This document shows, piece by piece, positions 50,200-60,410 of a stretch of 64,000 nucleotides of DNA. The first letter of the stretch is position 1, and the number at the start of each line of letters is the position of its first letter. The DNA is from Colwellia psychrerythraea (GTDB lineage Bacteria > Pseudomonadota > Gammaproteobacteria > Enterobacterales > Alteromonadaceae). Made by a program: the position numbers and the translations under genes. The notes beneath the pieces were generated by a model, which ran no database searches, was not told where the DNA came from, and saw nothing but the letters and a program-made list of their open reading frames with translations. The stretch lies in the NCBI RefSeq assembly GCF_000764185.1, contig NZ_JQEC01000071.1:124001-188000 (forward strand), written 5' to 3'.

Positions 50200-50268
50200 A
50201 TGAAAAACAAGAAACTAAATTTTAATACAATTTATCAGCTAAATAACTCGATGAGTCGACATAAATAA
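50200..50268 (+). CDS. possible 22-aa leader peptide coupled to rsxD
   Basis: Frame MKNKKLNFNTIYQLNNSMSR.. of 22 residues with an acceptable ribosome site (AAGG and GGA ahead of it). Its stop codon overlaps the rsxD start as TAATG, and rsxD has no clear ribosome site, so reinitiation coupling is plausible. It may equally be a chance frame. Confidence 0.35.
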   Translation: MKNKKLNFNTIYQLNNSMSRHK

Positions 50269-51329
50269 TGGCCTTTTGGATAGCAAGTTCACCACACAAT
50301 CATAATCAAGCCAAAACACCTAACTTAATGCGTTTAGTTATTTACGCAACCCTGCCAGGTGTATTGGCACAATGGTATTTTTTTGGTTGGGGAAATTTAA
50401 TTCATATAGCTTTAGCTATGGCAACGGCATTAGTTTGTGAATTTACGGTATTATCACTGCGTAAAAAACCGATAACCCATGAATTACTTGATGGTAGTGC
50501 CCTATTAACTGCATTATTGCTTGGCATATGTTTACCGGCATTAGCACCTTGGTGGATCTCTGTGATAGGAACAATTTTTGCTATCGTCATTGTTAAGCAG
50601 TTATACGGTGGTCTAGGCCATAACCCGTTTAACCCCGCCATGGCAGGTTATGTAATGTTACTGGTGTCTTTTCCTTTACAAATGACACTTTGGCAGCCGC
50701 CGTTAAGTCTAGTCGCTGTTGATTTAAACTTCACTAATACCTTTACGACAATATTAACGGGGTTCACTCTCGAAGGTTATTCAGTAGAGCAAATACGTAC
50801 CAGTATTGATGGCATCACAATGGCAACGCCACTCGACACATTAAAAACAAATACAGGCCTAGGCCTAACCGTATTCGAAAGTCTTGAAAACCCTATTTTT
50901 GGTGATAACTTTGCCCTAGGGTGGGAATGGATTAATGCTGGATTTTTATTAGGCGGTATTTTTCTTATCTTTAAAAAAGCCATTGCTTGGCAAACACCCG
51001 TTAGTTTTTTAATCAGCCTATTTATCTGCTCTTTTATTAGTTACAGCATAAGCCCAGATAGCAGTGCTTCAACTATGTTCCACTGGTTTTCTGGTGCAAC
51101 CATGTTAGGGGCATTTTTTATTTTAACAGACCCGGTAACTGGCGCTACTAGTACCAAAGGTCGGATTATTGTTGGTTTACTTGCTGGTTTATTAGTTTAT
51201 TTAATTCGCACCGCAGGTGGTTACCCTGACGGTGTTGCATTTGCTATTTTACTTTGTAATATGTCTTCTCCTCTTATAGATCAATATACTCGCCCTCGTA
51301 CCTATGGTCACCTAAAGGGAGATAAATAA
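50268..51329 (+). CDS. rsxD: Rnf/Rsx membrane subunit D
   Basis: 353-aa polytopic subunit with a covalent FMN threonine in GITMATPLD. Start MAFWIASSPHNHNQAKTP aligns with E. coli RsxD (MVFRIASSPYTHNQ). KQLYGGLGHNPFNPAMAGYV is the conserved core. Its last base is the first base of the rsxG start codon. Confidence 0.96.
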   Translation: MAFWIASSPHNHNQAKTPNLMRLVIYATLPGVLAQWYFFGWGNLIHIALAMATALVCEFTVLSLRKKPITHELLDGSALLTALLLGICLPALAPWWISVIGTIFAIVIVKQLYGGLGHNPFNPAMAGYVMLLVSFPLQMTLWQPPLSLVAVDLNFTNTFTTILTGFTLEGYSVEQIRTSIDGITMATPLDTLKTNTGLGLTVFESLENPIFGDNFALGWEWINAGFLLGGIFLIFKKAIAWQTPVSFLISLFICSFISYSISPDSSASTMFHWFSGATMLGAFFILTDPVTGATSTKGRIIVGLLAGLLVYLIRTAGGYPDGVAFAILLCNMSSPLIDQYTRPRTYGHLKGDK

Positions 51330-52153
51330 TGTCTGATAAAGTAGATCCTACACCAGAAAAAAATCAGCCTAGCAACTCAAATGCTGAGGAATCTGAAAAT
51401 ATTGCGCAAAACGTTCAGCTTGAACAAGAGAAGGCGACAAAGTCAGCACTGACCATTGCCGTTTCCAAAAACACCAAAATTCTAGCACTTTTCGCTATCG
51501 CTTGTACTCTTGCTGTTGGTTTAGTAAGTGAGCTGACTAAAGATGAAATTAAAAAGCAAGAGCAGCAACATTTATTAAAGACCCTTCATAGTATTATTGA
51601 GCCGAGTCGTTATGATAATGACATCGCCAATGATTGTATTATGATGAGTGCTCCTGAACTGGGCACAAGTAATATGCACACCGCTTACATTGCCAGAAAA
51701 TCAGGTCAAGTTATTGCCGTTGCCATAACTAGCACTGCGCCAAAAGGCTATAATGGCAACATCGATTTTATTATGGCAATCAACAATGATGGTAGTGTCA
51801 GTGGTGTTCGGGTGCTCAAACATCAAGAAACCCCTGGTTTAGGCGATAAAGTTGAGCTGAGAAAAAGCGATTGGGTAACCAGCTTTAACGGTAAAAAGTT
51901 ACTTTCACCAAACGATAGCCGCTGGGCAGTCAGTAAAGATAACGGTATGTTTGACCAATTCACCGGGGCAACCATTACCCCACGAGCGGTTGTTGAAGGC
52001 GTGAAAAGCACCCTGAATTACTTTACTAAAAACAAAGGCAGTTTATTAACTCGCCCCAATGCCTGTGGCGAAGCACTGCTTAGGTTGACGGATACAGCTT
52101 CATCTAAGCAGACAACTACGCCACCAGAGAACGAGGCTGCTAATGAGCAATGA
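51329..52153 (+). CDS. rsxG: Rnf/Rsx subunit G
   Basis: 274 aa, longer than E. coli RsxG (206) because of an N-terminal Glu/Gln/Asn-rich extension (about 45 residues) before the membrane helix and a C-terminal extension. The FMN attachment threonine is in [16 protein letters not shown]. Periplasmic flavin domain: GFLGKV-like core [12 protein letters not shown] and [12 protein letters not shown]. Confidence 0.95.
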   Translation: MSDKVDPTPEKNQPSNSNAEESENIAQNVQLEQEKATKSALTIAVSKNTKILALFAIACTLAVGLVSELTKDEIKKQEQQHLLKTLHSIIEPSRYDNDIANDCIMMSAPELGTSNMHTAYIARKSGQVIAVAITSTAPKGYNGNIDFIMAINNDGSVSGVRVLKHQETPGLGDKVELRKSDWVTSFNGKKLLSPNDSRWAVSKDNGMFDQFTGATITPRAVVEGVKSTLNYFTKNKGSLLTRPNACGEALLRLTDTASSKQTTTPPENEAANEQ

Positions 52154-52943
52154 AATAGCACCACAAAATAGTAATGATGTTGATATTGCTAATAAAATTG
52201 ATGAGCAAGAAGAAGCAGCTAACAAATTACAAGCCACTGCGGATCTGAAAGCTGAATATAAAGAACTGGCCATACAGGGCTTATGGAAAAATAACCCTGG
52301 TCTAGTACAACTGCTTGGCTTGTGTCCTTTACTCGCGGTAACATCAACCGTGACTAATGCTTTAGGCCTTGGCCTGGCAACGCTGTTAGTACTGATTTGC
52401 TCTAATGCAACCGTATCGGCAATCCGCCATTGGGTACCTAAAGAAATTCGTATCCCTATTTTTGTTCTCATCATTGCCGCTTTTGTTACCTGTGTTCAAT
52501 TACTCATGAATGCCTATGCCTATGGCATTTATCAATCCTTGGGTATTTTTCTGCCGCTAATTGTCACTAACTGCGCCATTATTGGTCGAGCTGAAGCGTA
52601 TGCTTCAAAAAACCCGGTTAAACAAGCCGCTTTTGACGGACTTATGATGGGTTTAGGCTTTGCTATTATCTTAGTTTTGTTAGGCATCATAAGAGAGATA
52701 TTAGGCCAAGGCACACTCTTTGATGGCGCTAACTTATTATTCGGGGAGTGGGCAAGTGTGCTGCGAATTGAAGTGATGCAACTTGATAGTCAATTTTTAT
52801 TAGCCATTTTACCGCCTGGTGCTTTTATTGCTATGGGTATTTTGATTGCCCTCAAGAATGCGATTGATAACCATATTAAAAATAAAAAAGTAGTTGATAC
52901 TGAACAAGTTATTGAACGGGTGCGCGTTAATTTCGATTCTTAA
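52143..52943 (+). CDS. rsxE: Rnf/Rsx membrane subunit E
   Basis: 266 aa: an acidic N-terminal extension of about 35 residues absent from E. coli RsxE, then [20 protein letters not shown] and [17 protein letters not shown], the counterpart of RsxA. It overlaps rsxG by 11 bases. Next gene is nth, as in E. coli. Confidence 0.95.
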   Translation: MSNEIAPQNSNDVDIANKIDEQEEAANKLQATADLKAEYKELAIQGLWKNNPGLVQLLGLCPLLAVTSTVTNALGLGLATLLVLICSNATVSAIRHWVPKEIRIPIFVLIIAAFVTCVQLLMNAYAYGIYQSLGIFLPLIVTNCAIIGRAEAYASKNPVKQAAFDGLMMGLGFAIILVLLGIIREILGQGTLFDGANLLFGEWASVLRIEVMQLDSQFLLAILPPGAFIAMGILIALKNAIDNHIKNKKVVDTEQVIERVRVNFDS

Positions 52944-53008
52944 CTATTAACCAACTTTAATTGTCCTGAGCAATCCAAAGTAAGACCGTTTTAAAGAAGA
53001 GCAGAGCC

Positions 53009-53668
53009 ATGAACAAAGAAACACGCATAGAGATGTTAACGCGGCTGCGCGATAACAATCCAGAGCCAACGACAGAATTAAACTTTTCTAGCCCGTTTGA
53101 GTTGCTAATTGCAGTATTACTTTCTGCGCAAGCAACCGATGTTGGTGTGAACAAGGCAACAGACAAACTTTATCCTGTTGCCAACACACCGCAAGCTATT
53201 CTTGACCTTGGCCTTGATGGATTAAAGCACTATATCAAAACCATTGGTTTGTTTAATACTAAAGCCGCTAACACCATTAAGACCTGTCAAATGTTAGTGG
53301 ATCTACATGGCGGTGAAGTCCCAAAAAGTAGAGCAGCGCTGGAAGCATTACCTGGGGTCGGCCGTAAAACAGCTAACGTGGTATTAAATACCGCCTTTGG
53401 TTGGCTAAAAGATGATGAAGGCAATTACTTTATTGCTGTTGATACACATATTCAACGACTCGCAAATCGTACTGGTTATGCCAAAGGTAAAAACGTTGAA
53501 GAAACTGAAAAAAATATAGTCAAAAATACTCCTAGAAAAACCGAGTTCTTTTTCAATTTACATCATTGGTTTATCCTGCATGGTAGGTACACTTGTGTAG
53601 CACGCAAACCTAAATGCGGCTCATGTATTATTGAAGATTTATGTGATTTTAAAGAAAAAACCAGCTAG
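53009..53668 (+). CDS. nth: endonuclease III
   Basis: DNA glycosylase/AP lyase removing oxidised pyrimidines, 219 aa. Helix-hairpin-helix LPGVGRKTANVVL contains the catalytic lysine; the aspartate is in IAVDTHIQRL; the 4Fe-4S cluster motif is CVARKPKCGSCIIEDLC. A six-residue insertion (LKDDEGNYF) precedes the catalytic Asp compared with E. coli. Sits after rsxE in the canonical arrangement. Confidence 0.97.
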   Translation: MNKETRIEMLTRLRDNNPEPTTELNFSSPFELLIAVLLSAQATDVGVNKATDKLYPVANTPQAILDLGLDGLKHYIKTIGLFNTKAANTIKTCQMLVDLHGGEVPKSRAALEALPGVGRKTANVVLNTAFGWLKDDEGNYFIAVDTHIQRLANRTGYAKGKNVEETEKNIVKNTPRKTEFFFNLHHWFILHGRYTCVARKPKCGSCIIEDLCDFKEKTS

Positions 53669-53718
53669 TTATATTCAAACTGAGTGTCCTAATATTCCTT
53701 TAAACTGTTGAGAGCCTT

Positions 53719-54138
53719 ATGAAGTTTTTACATACCATGGTACGAGTACGTGATTTAAACCAATCACTCGATTTTTACATCAACAAACTTGGTTTGATTG
53801 AAACAAGGCGTAGCGAAGTTGCTGCGGGTAAATTCACCCTCGTTTATTTAGCCACTGAAATTGGTGCTCCTGAAGTTGAACTGACCTATAACTGGGGCTC
53901 TACAGAAGATTATACTACTGGGCGTAGTTTTGGTCATTTAGCTTTTGAAGTAGATGACATTTACCAAACGTGTCAAAAACTTCAAGATGCGGGTATTACC
54001 ATTAACAGGCCACCTCGCTGTGGTCATATGGCATTTGTTAATTCACCTGATGGTATCGCGATAGAGTTATTACAAAAAGATGGCTCTCTTGCTCCTCAAG
54101 AGCCTTGGTTAAGTATGCAAAACAGCGGTACTTGGTAA
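53719..54138 (+). CDS. gloA: lactoylglutathione lyase (glyoxalase I)
   Basis: Detoxifies methylglyoxal as its glutathione hemithioacetal. 139 aa with paired beta-alpha-beta modules: [23 protein letters not shown] with metal His5, [10 protein letters not shown] (Glu), [10 protein letters not shown] (His), and [10 protein letters not shown] (Glu). A glyoxalase C-terminal tail [13 protein letters not shown] extends past the E. coli end. Confidence 0.93.
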   Translation: MKFLHTMVRVRDLNQSLDFYINKLGLIETRRSEVAAGKFTLVYLATEIGAPEVELTYNWGSTEDYTTGRSFGHLAFEVDDIYQTCQKLQDAGITINRPPRCGHMAFVNSPDGIAIELLQKDGSLAPQEPWLSMQNSGTW

Positions 54139-54180
54139 AATTAGTTAACAATACATTACTCACACATACCTAATAAACAG

Positions 54181-54217
54181 AAAGCCCAGTGCAGATCAAT
54201 ATCAGCACTGGGCTTTT
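54181..54217. terminator. bidirectional terminator gloA / aminotransferase
   Basis: AAAGCCCAGTGC / GCACTGGGCTTT hairpin followed by T, between convergent genes. Confidence 0.92.
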
Positions 54218-54237
54218 TTATTTGCAAAACCTCATAT

Positions 54238-55359
54238 TTATCGTTTTAGCGCTTCTTTTAGCGCTGCTAAACACAAGGTGACATTTTCGTTGCGTGCGGC
54301 ATACCCCATTAAGCCTATGCGCCACGCTTTTCCTGCGAATGCACCTAATCCTGCGCCAATTTCCAAGTTATATTCATTCAATAAAAACTGGCGTACTTTG
54401 CCATCATCAACACCTTGAGGAATCGTTACCGCGTTAAGCTGTGGTAATCGCTCACTTTCAGGCACTATAAAGTTGAGACCTAAATCAGCTAAGCCTTTAC
54501 TTAATTTATTATGCATGGCTTTATGTCGTGCCCAGCTGTTTTCTAAACCCTCATTTTGTAGCATGACTAATGATTCATGTAAGGCATATAAAGAGTTAAC
54601 CGGTGCAGTATGATGATAGCTGCGTTTACCTTCTCCTGACCAATAGCCCATCACCAGGGATAGGTCAAGAAACCAACTCTGCACAGCAGTACTGCGGTTT
54701 TGAATAACCTCAGCGGCTTTATCACTAAAACTTACTGGCGATAAACCTGGTACACAAGACAAACATTTTTGGCTACCGGAATACACAGCATCAATTTGCC
54801 ATTCATCTACCCGTAGCTCAACACCACCAAGAGAGGTAACTGCATCGACAATAGTTAAACAGTTATGTTGCTTGGCAATAGCACACAAGGTTTTTGCATC
54901 AGATAACGCTCCTGTTGAGGTTTCAGCATGAACAAAAGCAACAAAATTTGCTTGTGGGTTTTCTTCTAGGGATCTGGTTAATGCTTGCGGGTTTACTGCT
55001 CTGCCCCACTCCCCTTCAACAACAACCAACTTAGCGCCAATACGATTAACATTTTCAACCATACGCATGCCAAATACGCCGTTAACACAAACAACGACCG
55101 TATCACTTGCGGTGATCAAATTAACAAAACACGCTTCCATGCCCGCAGAGCCTGGCGCTGATACAGCCATAGTAAACTTATTTTCTGTTTGAAAGGCATA
55201 TTGTAATAAGGTTTTCACTTCATCCATCATGCCAATAAACGTTGGGTCTAGATGCCCTACTGTTGGCCTTGCTAACGCCGACAAAACTCGAGGGCTAACA
55301 TCAGAGGGCCCTGGCCCCATCAAAATACGCTGCGGAGGAAAAAAAGATTGAATAGTCAT
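54238..55359 (-). CDS. alanine-glyoxylate / serine-pyruvate aminotransferase family protein
   Basis: 373-aa class V PLP aminotransferase of the AGXT/SPT branch. LMGPGPSDVSPRVLSAL opens the protein; APGSAGMEACFVNL binds cofactor; the PLP lysine is in YSGSQKCLSCVPGL; the C-terminal has GLGAFAGKAWRIGLMG. It interconverts glyoxylate and glycine using Ala or Ser as donor. A GAGG ribosome site precedes the ATG. Which donor is preferred cannot be read from sequence. Confidence 0.88.
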   Translation of the reverse strand: MTIQSFFPPQRILMGPGPSDVSPRVLSALARPTVGHLDPTFIGMMDEVKTLLQYAFQTENKFTMAVSAPGSAGMEACFVNLITASDTVVVCVNGVFGMRMVENVNRIGAKLVVVEGEWGRAVNPQALTRSLEENPQANFVAFVHAETSTGALSDAKTLCAIAKQHNCLTIVDAVTSLGGVELRVDEWQIDAVYSGSQKCLSCVPGLSPVSFSDKAAEVIQNRSTAVQSWFLDLSLVMGYWSGEGKRSYHHTAPVNSLYALHESLVMLQNEGLENSWARHKAMHNKLSKGLADLGLNFIVPESERLPQLNAVTIPQGVDDGKVRQFLLNEYNLEIGAGLGAFAGKAWRIGLMGYAARNENVTLCLAALKEALKR

Positions 55360-55583
55360 GTGAGCCTCAAAAGATTGAATTAGTATAAAATATTAGAAAT
55401 AATGCCAGTGCCATTATCATCCTTTAAATCTTGTCATAAGTAGAATTAATTACCATTATCCTAGCTATTCACTTGATAAATAATGGCTATTTTTGCATTG
55501 ATTATAGCTTTACCTTCGCTAGTTTTTGCAAGTTAGCAGCATACTGTTATGATAGCGCCATTATTTATTACCGCTAAGCACCT

Positions 55584-56117
55584 ATGGCCCTTAAAGCAAC
55601 CATCTACAAAGCTAATATCGAACTTGCCGATATGGATCGTAATTACTACGACAGCTTGCAACTTACTGTTGCTCAACACCCCTCAGAAACACCACAACGA
55701 TTGATGGTGCGCTTAATTGCTTATATCCTTAATGCCCATGAAGACTTACAGTTTGGCAAAGGGCTGAGTGATGAAAACGAAGCGGCCATTTGGCAAATTA
55801 ATTACAGTGATGAAATTAATTTGTGGATTGAACTTGGCCAACTAGATGAAAAACGACTTAAAAAAGCTTGTAACCAAGCAAAAGCTGTAAAACTTTATTG
55901 CTATGGTACTAGTGTAAATACTTGGTGGTCTCAAGTTGAACAAAACATGAATAAATTTGAACGACTTAGCATAGAGCAATTTGAACCCACTACCTGTGAA
56001 GCATTAGTTAAGCTACTTAGCCGTAATATGGACTTTCAATGCAGTATTCAAGATGGTCAGTTATGGTTATCTTCCGGTGAAGAAACCCTATTAGTTGAAA
56101 CAATAAAACTTAAATAA
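55584..56117 (+). CDS. yaeQ: YaeQ family protein
   Basis: 177 aa, matches YaeQ (KATIYKANIELADMDRNYYD, ETPQRLMVRLIAYILNAHEDL, ELGQLDEKRLKKACNQA). The family has a PD-(D/E)XK-like fold and suppresses RfaH loss in E. coli by an unknown route. Located 14 bases before the M28 peptidase, probably cotranscribed. Confidence 0.93.
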   Translation: MALKATIYKANIELADMDRNYYDSLQLTVAQHPSETPQRLMVRLIAYILNAHEDLQFGKGLSDENEAAIWQINYSDEINLWIELGQLDEKRLKKACNQAKAVKLYCYGTSVNTWWSQVEQNMNKFERLSIEQFEPTTCEALVKLLSRNMDFQCSIQDGQLWLSSGEETLLVETIKLK

Positions 56118-56131
56118 GAGGCCTGTATTTC

Positions 56132-57604
56132 ATGACAAAAATAAGCATTAAAAATCGTTTAAAGCCCGTTACACTAGCTAGATCTTTAACACTTTTATCT
56201 TTAGCCAGTTTATCAATAACAGGCTGTAGCAATATAAACTTAGGCTTTGATGATGATAAAACTGTCAATGCCACTTTAGAAAATACCATCACGTTAGAGC
56301 AAGTAACTAAAGATGTGAGTTATTTAGCCAGCAATGAACTACAAGGCAGAGATAACTTTAGCCTTGAAATCCGCCAAGCGGCTAACTTCATTGCTAAACG
56401 TTTTAACGAAGTAGGTCTTGTGCCAGCGGAGAGTGCGCCCAATTTCAAACAGCAATATTCGGTGCAGAGAATCACACCAAATAGCCTTAGCGTTGACATA
56501 AATGGCCAAAAAATTGCCAGTGACTCGTTATCAATGGCCACAACACAGATAGACTTTTCATGGGATAGCAAAACCTTGAAAACGAATCAAGCCGCTAACT
56601 CTCAACCAGTAAACATGGTGATGATTGGTGAAGACGAAAATATGCGCGAAGTGCTACGTGAGCTCAATAACCAAGGCGGTCAGCACCTAGTACTACTGCA
56701 TCCAAAACATGAAAAGAGTTTCAAACGCTACCAAAGTTACTTTGCTCGGGGCTTAACTAAACTTGTTGATGAAAAAGCAAGTTCTCAAACGGGTGGGGTT
56801 ATCGTTATCGCCTTAACCGATATCAGCAAAGTTAAAAGCTTTAACGTACAAGGGAAAGCAAAAGTTACCAATACCAACTTAAGTAATGTTGTTGGTATTT
56901 TACCCGGTAAAAGTAAAGCTAACGAAATTGTACTTTATTCCGCGCATTATGATCATTTAGGCGTAAAACCTAGCCTTGAGGCAACACCTAACAATAAGGC
57001 TGAGCAAGGTAAGCAAATATTTAATGGTGCTGATGATGACGCATCTGGTGTTTCAGCTATTATCAATTTAGCCAACCACTTTGCCAAAATGGCTAATAAC
57101 GAAAGAACGTTAATGTTTGCCGCCTTTAGCGCCGAGGAGATTGGCGGTTTTGGCTCACGTCATTTCTCTACCCACGTAGATCCAAAACAAATTACTGCCA
57201 TGATTAACATTGAGATGATTGGCAAACCCGCTGTATTTGGTGAAGGTAGTGTGTGGATGACGGGTATGGACCGTTCAAATTTAGGTGAACAATTAAATAC
57301 TGCATTAGCACCGAAAAACTTAACAATTTATGCTGACCCTTACCCTAAACAAAACTTATTTTACCGTTCAGATAATGCCACGCTAGCGAGACTAGGTGTG
57401 CCTGCACACAGTTTTAGTAGTACTCAGCTAGACAAAGACCAGCACTATCACCAAGTTACCGATGATATAAACAGCTTGAACCTGCCTTCAATGGTGCAGG
57501 TTATTAAAATGCTAGCAATGGCGACCACACCACTAGTTGATGGCTCGATAACACCATCACGTATTGACCCCAACAAAGTAAAACGAAACGGGCTTATTTA
57601 TTAG
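56132..57604 (+). CDS. M28-family zinc aminopeptidase lipoprotein
   Basis: 490 aa. Lipobox LSITGC near residue 32. The M28 catalytic domain shows all metal and catalytic residues: SAHYDHLG (His), GADDDASGV (bridging Asp), SAEEIGGFGS (Glu base/ligand), INIEMIG, and DKDQHYHQVTDD (last His). An inserted segment between residues about 110 and 260 replaces the PA domain seen in many members. Likely an outer-membrane-anchored peptide-trimming enzyme in the periplasm. GAGG ribosome site. Confidence 0.9.
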   Translation: MTKISIKNRLKPVTLARSLTLLSLASLSITGCSNINLGFDDDKTVNATLENTITLEQVTKDVSYLASNELQGRDNFSLEIRQAANFIAKRFNEVGLVPAESAPNFKQQYSVQRITPNSLSVDINGQKIASDSLSMATTQIDFSWDSKTLKTNQAANSQPVNMVMIGEDENMREVLRELNNQGGQHLVLLHPKHEKSFKRYQSYFARGLTKLVDEKASSQTGGVIVIALTDISKVKSFNVQGKAKVTNTNLSNVVGILPGKSKANEIVLYSAHYDHLGVKPSLEATPNNKAEQGKQIFNGADDDASGVSAIINLANHFAKMANNERTLMFAAFSAEEIGGFGSRHFSTHVDPKQITAMINIEMIGKPAVFGEGSVWMTGMDRSNLGEQLNTALAPKNLTIYADPYPKQNLFYRSDNATLARLGVPAHSFSSTQLDKDQHYHQVTDDINSLNLPSMVQVIKMLAMATTPLVDGSITPSRIDPNKVKRNGLIY

Positions 57605-57701
57605 GGACAGTTACTAGGTTCTTTTTCAGGCTCTATAACGAGGGAATTTTATTTAGTTCGAAAGTAATGATTGTCGCTCTCAAGTTTAATAACGACTTAA
57701 A

Positions 57702-58169
57702 TTAAGCGGCAATCACCTCTAGTGGGCAACGCAATAGATATTCCAAGCGATTTTTCTTCTCTACTTGAAAACCATGTCGAAGGTACAAACCCCTTGCCGG
57801 ATTTTTCAATAAAACATTTAGGGTGATCGGTAAGCATAACTGTAAAGCCCGCTTTTTCACTACCGTAATGACTTTACTACCAATGCCCTTCCCCTGGTAT
57901 TTAGGCATAATTTGAATCTGCCTAATGTGTAGGCTTTTATTGGTATTATTAAGGGCAACTACACCCATCTTTACTAAACCAATAGGTTTACGGTCAGCTA
58001 GAATAATGTGACTTTCATAAAAATGTTCTTTGATACGAACTAGGTGCTGTTCGTCTGTCATACGAATATCCGCAGCTAGCAAATGTTGAGTCATAGTTTT
58101 TCGACGTAACTCCAACAAAAAATCTATATCTTCATGTTTAACTTTTCGAAAGCCAAGGGTAAATTTCAT
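57702..58169 (-). CDS. GNAT-family N-acetyltransferase
   Basis: 155 aa with the acetyl-CoA loop MPKYQGKGIGSKVI and the typical strand IRQIQI before it; the C-terminal GLYLRHGFQVEKKNRLEYLL matches the acceptor side of GNAT enzymes. No neighbouring substrate genes. Convergent with the M28 gene; substrate unknown. Confidence 0.85.
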   Translation of the reverse strand: MKFTLGFRKVKHEDIDFLLELRRKTMTQHLLAADIRMTDEQHLVRIKEHFYESHIILADRKPIGLVKMGVVALNNTNKSLHIRQIQIMPKYQGKGIGSKVITVVKKRALQLCLPITLNVLLKNPARGLYLRHGFQVEKKNRLEYLLRCPLEVIAA

Positions 58170-58410
58170 TTACTGAGTTTCCATTTACGCTCAGGTGTAA
58201 GATTATTAGTAAGTTTACTTCTTTTAACGCTAATACCAAACAGAATAATCAGTTCAACCCTCACTAAGTAACCAATAAATTAGTCTAATTGTTATCACAA
58301 CACCAATTGGTCGTAATTTTATAACAACCCATCGAGCTTTTATTGAATTAGTAATACACCTTAAGGCACACTAACAAACATACAAATACTATAAGTTAGA
58401 TGAGGAAAGT

Positions 58411-60267
58411 ATGACCTTTAAAAAATCCCTATTAGTTGTTGCTGTTGCTACGGCTTTATTGAGTGCATGCTCAGACAAAGAAGTTATGCCACAAGACAAT
58501 AATGGCCAAACGACTGTCGCCGCTAATGTAAGCGAAAAAACAGCACCAACAGCCTCAGAGCAAGCCAATACGTTATTTGATACTATTTTCAAACAAGGTG
58601 TTCAGCGTAACCCCATAAGACAAACATACTTAGGCATTAAAACCGATTACGACAAATGGAATGACCTATCAGAAGAAAACGCTGCAAAAGAGCTGGCTAT
58701 AGCCAAAGAAAATCTAGCGTTAATAAAAGCCATTGATGTGAACACACTTGATGCGCAAACTCAAATAAGCCATAGCTTATACATGCAAAATTTTGAAAAT
58801 CACATCGCAGATTATAAATGGCGTTTCCATAATTACCCTGTGAACCAAATGTACGGTACACATTCACAAATACCTGCATTTTTAATTAATCAGCATTCAA
58901 TTAATGATGTAAAGGAAGCGCAAGATTACATTGCCCGCGTTCATGGCTCTAAAAAGCTTTTAGTACAACTTGTTGAACAGCTTAAATTACGTGAAACAAA
59001 AGGCATTATTGCCCCTAAGTTTGTTTTTGGTCACGTTATTAGAGATTCAAAAAATATTTTGGTAGGCGCGCCATTTGATGATGGAGAAAGCAGCACTATT
59101 TTTGCCGACTTCACCCGCAAAGTGAATAAAATCGCCATTAGTGACAATGAAAAAGCAGCCTTAATTAACGACGTTAAAGCGGCATTAATTAACAGCTTAA
59201 AACCAGGTTATCTGCAATTAGTGACTTACTTAACAGCACTTGAGAAAAAAGCGGATACACGTGATGGCGCCTGGAAATTCCCTGATGGCGAAGCTTTTTA
59301 CAACAACGCTTTAAAACGTACCACCACAACGGACTTAACCTCACAGCAAATACATGAACTTGGTTTAAGTGAAGTATCCCGTATTCATAAAGAAATGCGC
59401 GTCATCATGGAAAAAGTTGCTTTTGACGGCAGCCTTAACGACTTTTTCGACTTTATGCGTAACGACAAGCAATTTTACTACCCTGCTACCGATGAGGGAA
59501 AACAACGTTACCTAGATGAAGCTGTAGCATTAATTGATGATATGGAAGGTCGATTAGACAGCTTATTTTTAACCAAACCCAAGGCCACATTAAAGGTTAA
59601 AGCGGTAGAAGCCTTTAGAGAAAAGTCTGCCGGTAAAGCGTTTTATGAACGCCCTGCTCCAGATGGCACACGCCCAGGGATATACTACGCTAACCTGTAC
59701 GACATGGAAGCTATGCCTATTTATCAAATGGCAGCTTTAGCATACCACGAAGGTATTCCCGGACATCACATGCAATTAGCAATCAAACAAGAGTTAACGG
59801 GTATTCCAATGTTCCGTAAATTTGGTGGCTATACTGCACACACCGAAGGTTGGGGACTGTACTCTGAGATGATTCCAAAAGAAATTGGCTTATATCAAGA
59901 CCCATATTCTGACTTTGGTCGCCTTGCAATGGAATTATGGCGTGCTTGTCGCTTAGTTGTTGATACTGGCATTCACACTAAACAATGGACTCGAAGTCAA
60001 GGTATTGAATATTATGCCACCAACACCCCTAATGCCATGTCTGATGCCGTTAAAATGGTTGAGCGTCATGTGGTAATGCCCTCACAAGCAACGGCATATA
60101 AAATTGGCATGAACAAAATAATTGAATTGCGTGAAAATGCCAAAGTTAAGTTAGGTAATAAGTTTGATATTCGTGAATTTCATGATGTTGTATTAAAAAA
60201 TGGCCCTGTACCACTTAACGTACTAGCTGACTTGGTTGATGATTACATAAAAACTAACAAAACCTAG
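58411..60267 (+). CDS. DUF885-family lipoprotein (putative metallopeptidase)
   Basis: 618 aa. Lipobox ALLSAC at residues 15-20, followed by a polar linker. The DUF885 (PF05960) domain contains YHEGIPGHHMQLAI, the family's HExxxHH-like metal site, with GYTAHTEGWGLYSEM downstream providing a Glu; this arrangement is related to M32-like peptidases. Probably hydrolyses peptides or small amides at the outer membrane. GAGGAAA ribosome site; ends in a terminator. Confidence 0.88.
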   Translation: MTFKKSLLVVAVATALLSACSDKEVMPQDNNGQTTVAANVSEKTAPTASEQANTLFDTIFKQGVQRNPIRQTYLGIKTDYDKWNDLSEENAAKELAIAKENLALIKAIDVNTLDAQTQISHSLYMQNFENHIADYKWRFHNYPVNQMYGTHSQIPAFLINQHSINDVKEAQDYIARVHGSKKLLVQLVEQLKLRETKGIIAPKFVFGHVIRDSKNILVGAPFDDGESSTIFADFTRKVNKIAISDNEKAALINDVKAALINSLKPGYLQLVTYLTALEKKADTRDGAWKFPDGEAFYNNALKRTTTTDLTSQQIHELGLSEVSRIHKEMRVIMEKVAFDGSLNDFFDFMRNDKQFYYPATDEGKQRYLDEAVALIDDMEGRLDSLFLTKPKATLKVKAVEAFREKSAGKAFYERPAPDGTRPGIYYANLYDMEAMPIYQMAALAYHEGIPGHHMQLAIKQELTGIPMFRKFGGYTAHTEGWGLYSEMIPKEIGLYQDPYSDFGRLAMELWRACRLVVDTGIHTKQWTRSQGIEYYATNTPNAMSDAVKMVERHVVMPSQATAYKIGMNKIIELRENAKVKLGNKFDIREFHDVVLKNGPVPLNVLADLVDDYIKTNKT

Positions 60268-60318
60268 CTTTGATCTGTTAAAACGAAGCATTTGTTACTT
60301 TGTATTAAACGTTTAATC

Positions 60319-60348
60319 AAAATCCGCACTTTTTAGTGCGGATTTTTT
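60319..60348 (+). terminator. terminator of DUF885 gene
   Basis: AAAATCCGCACT / AGTGCGGATTTT stem with T-run. Confidence 0.92.
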
Positions 60349-60410
60349 ATGCTAAAACTTCAAAGTTGCTCTGTTATGTAACCAGTACCTAAATAAAATA
60401 TAGAAGGGAG

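Noticed and set aside
60304-60317. ATTAAACGTTTAAT palindrome after the DUF885 gene
   Set aside because: Short AT-rich palindrome expected by chance in this composition; the adjacent GC hairpin explains termination.
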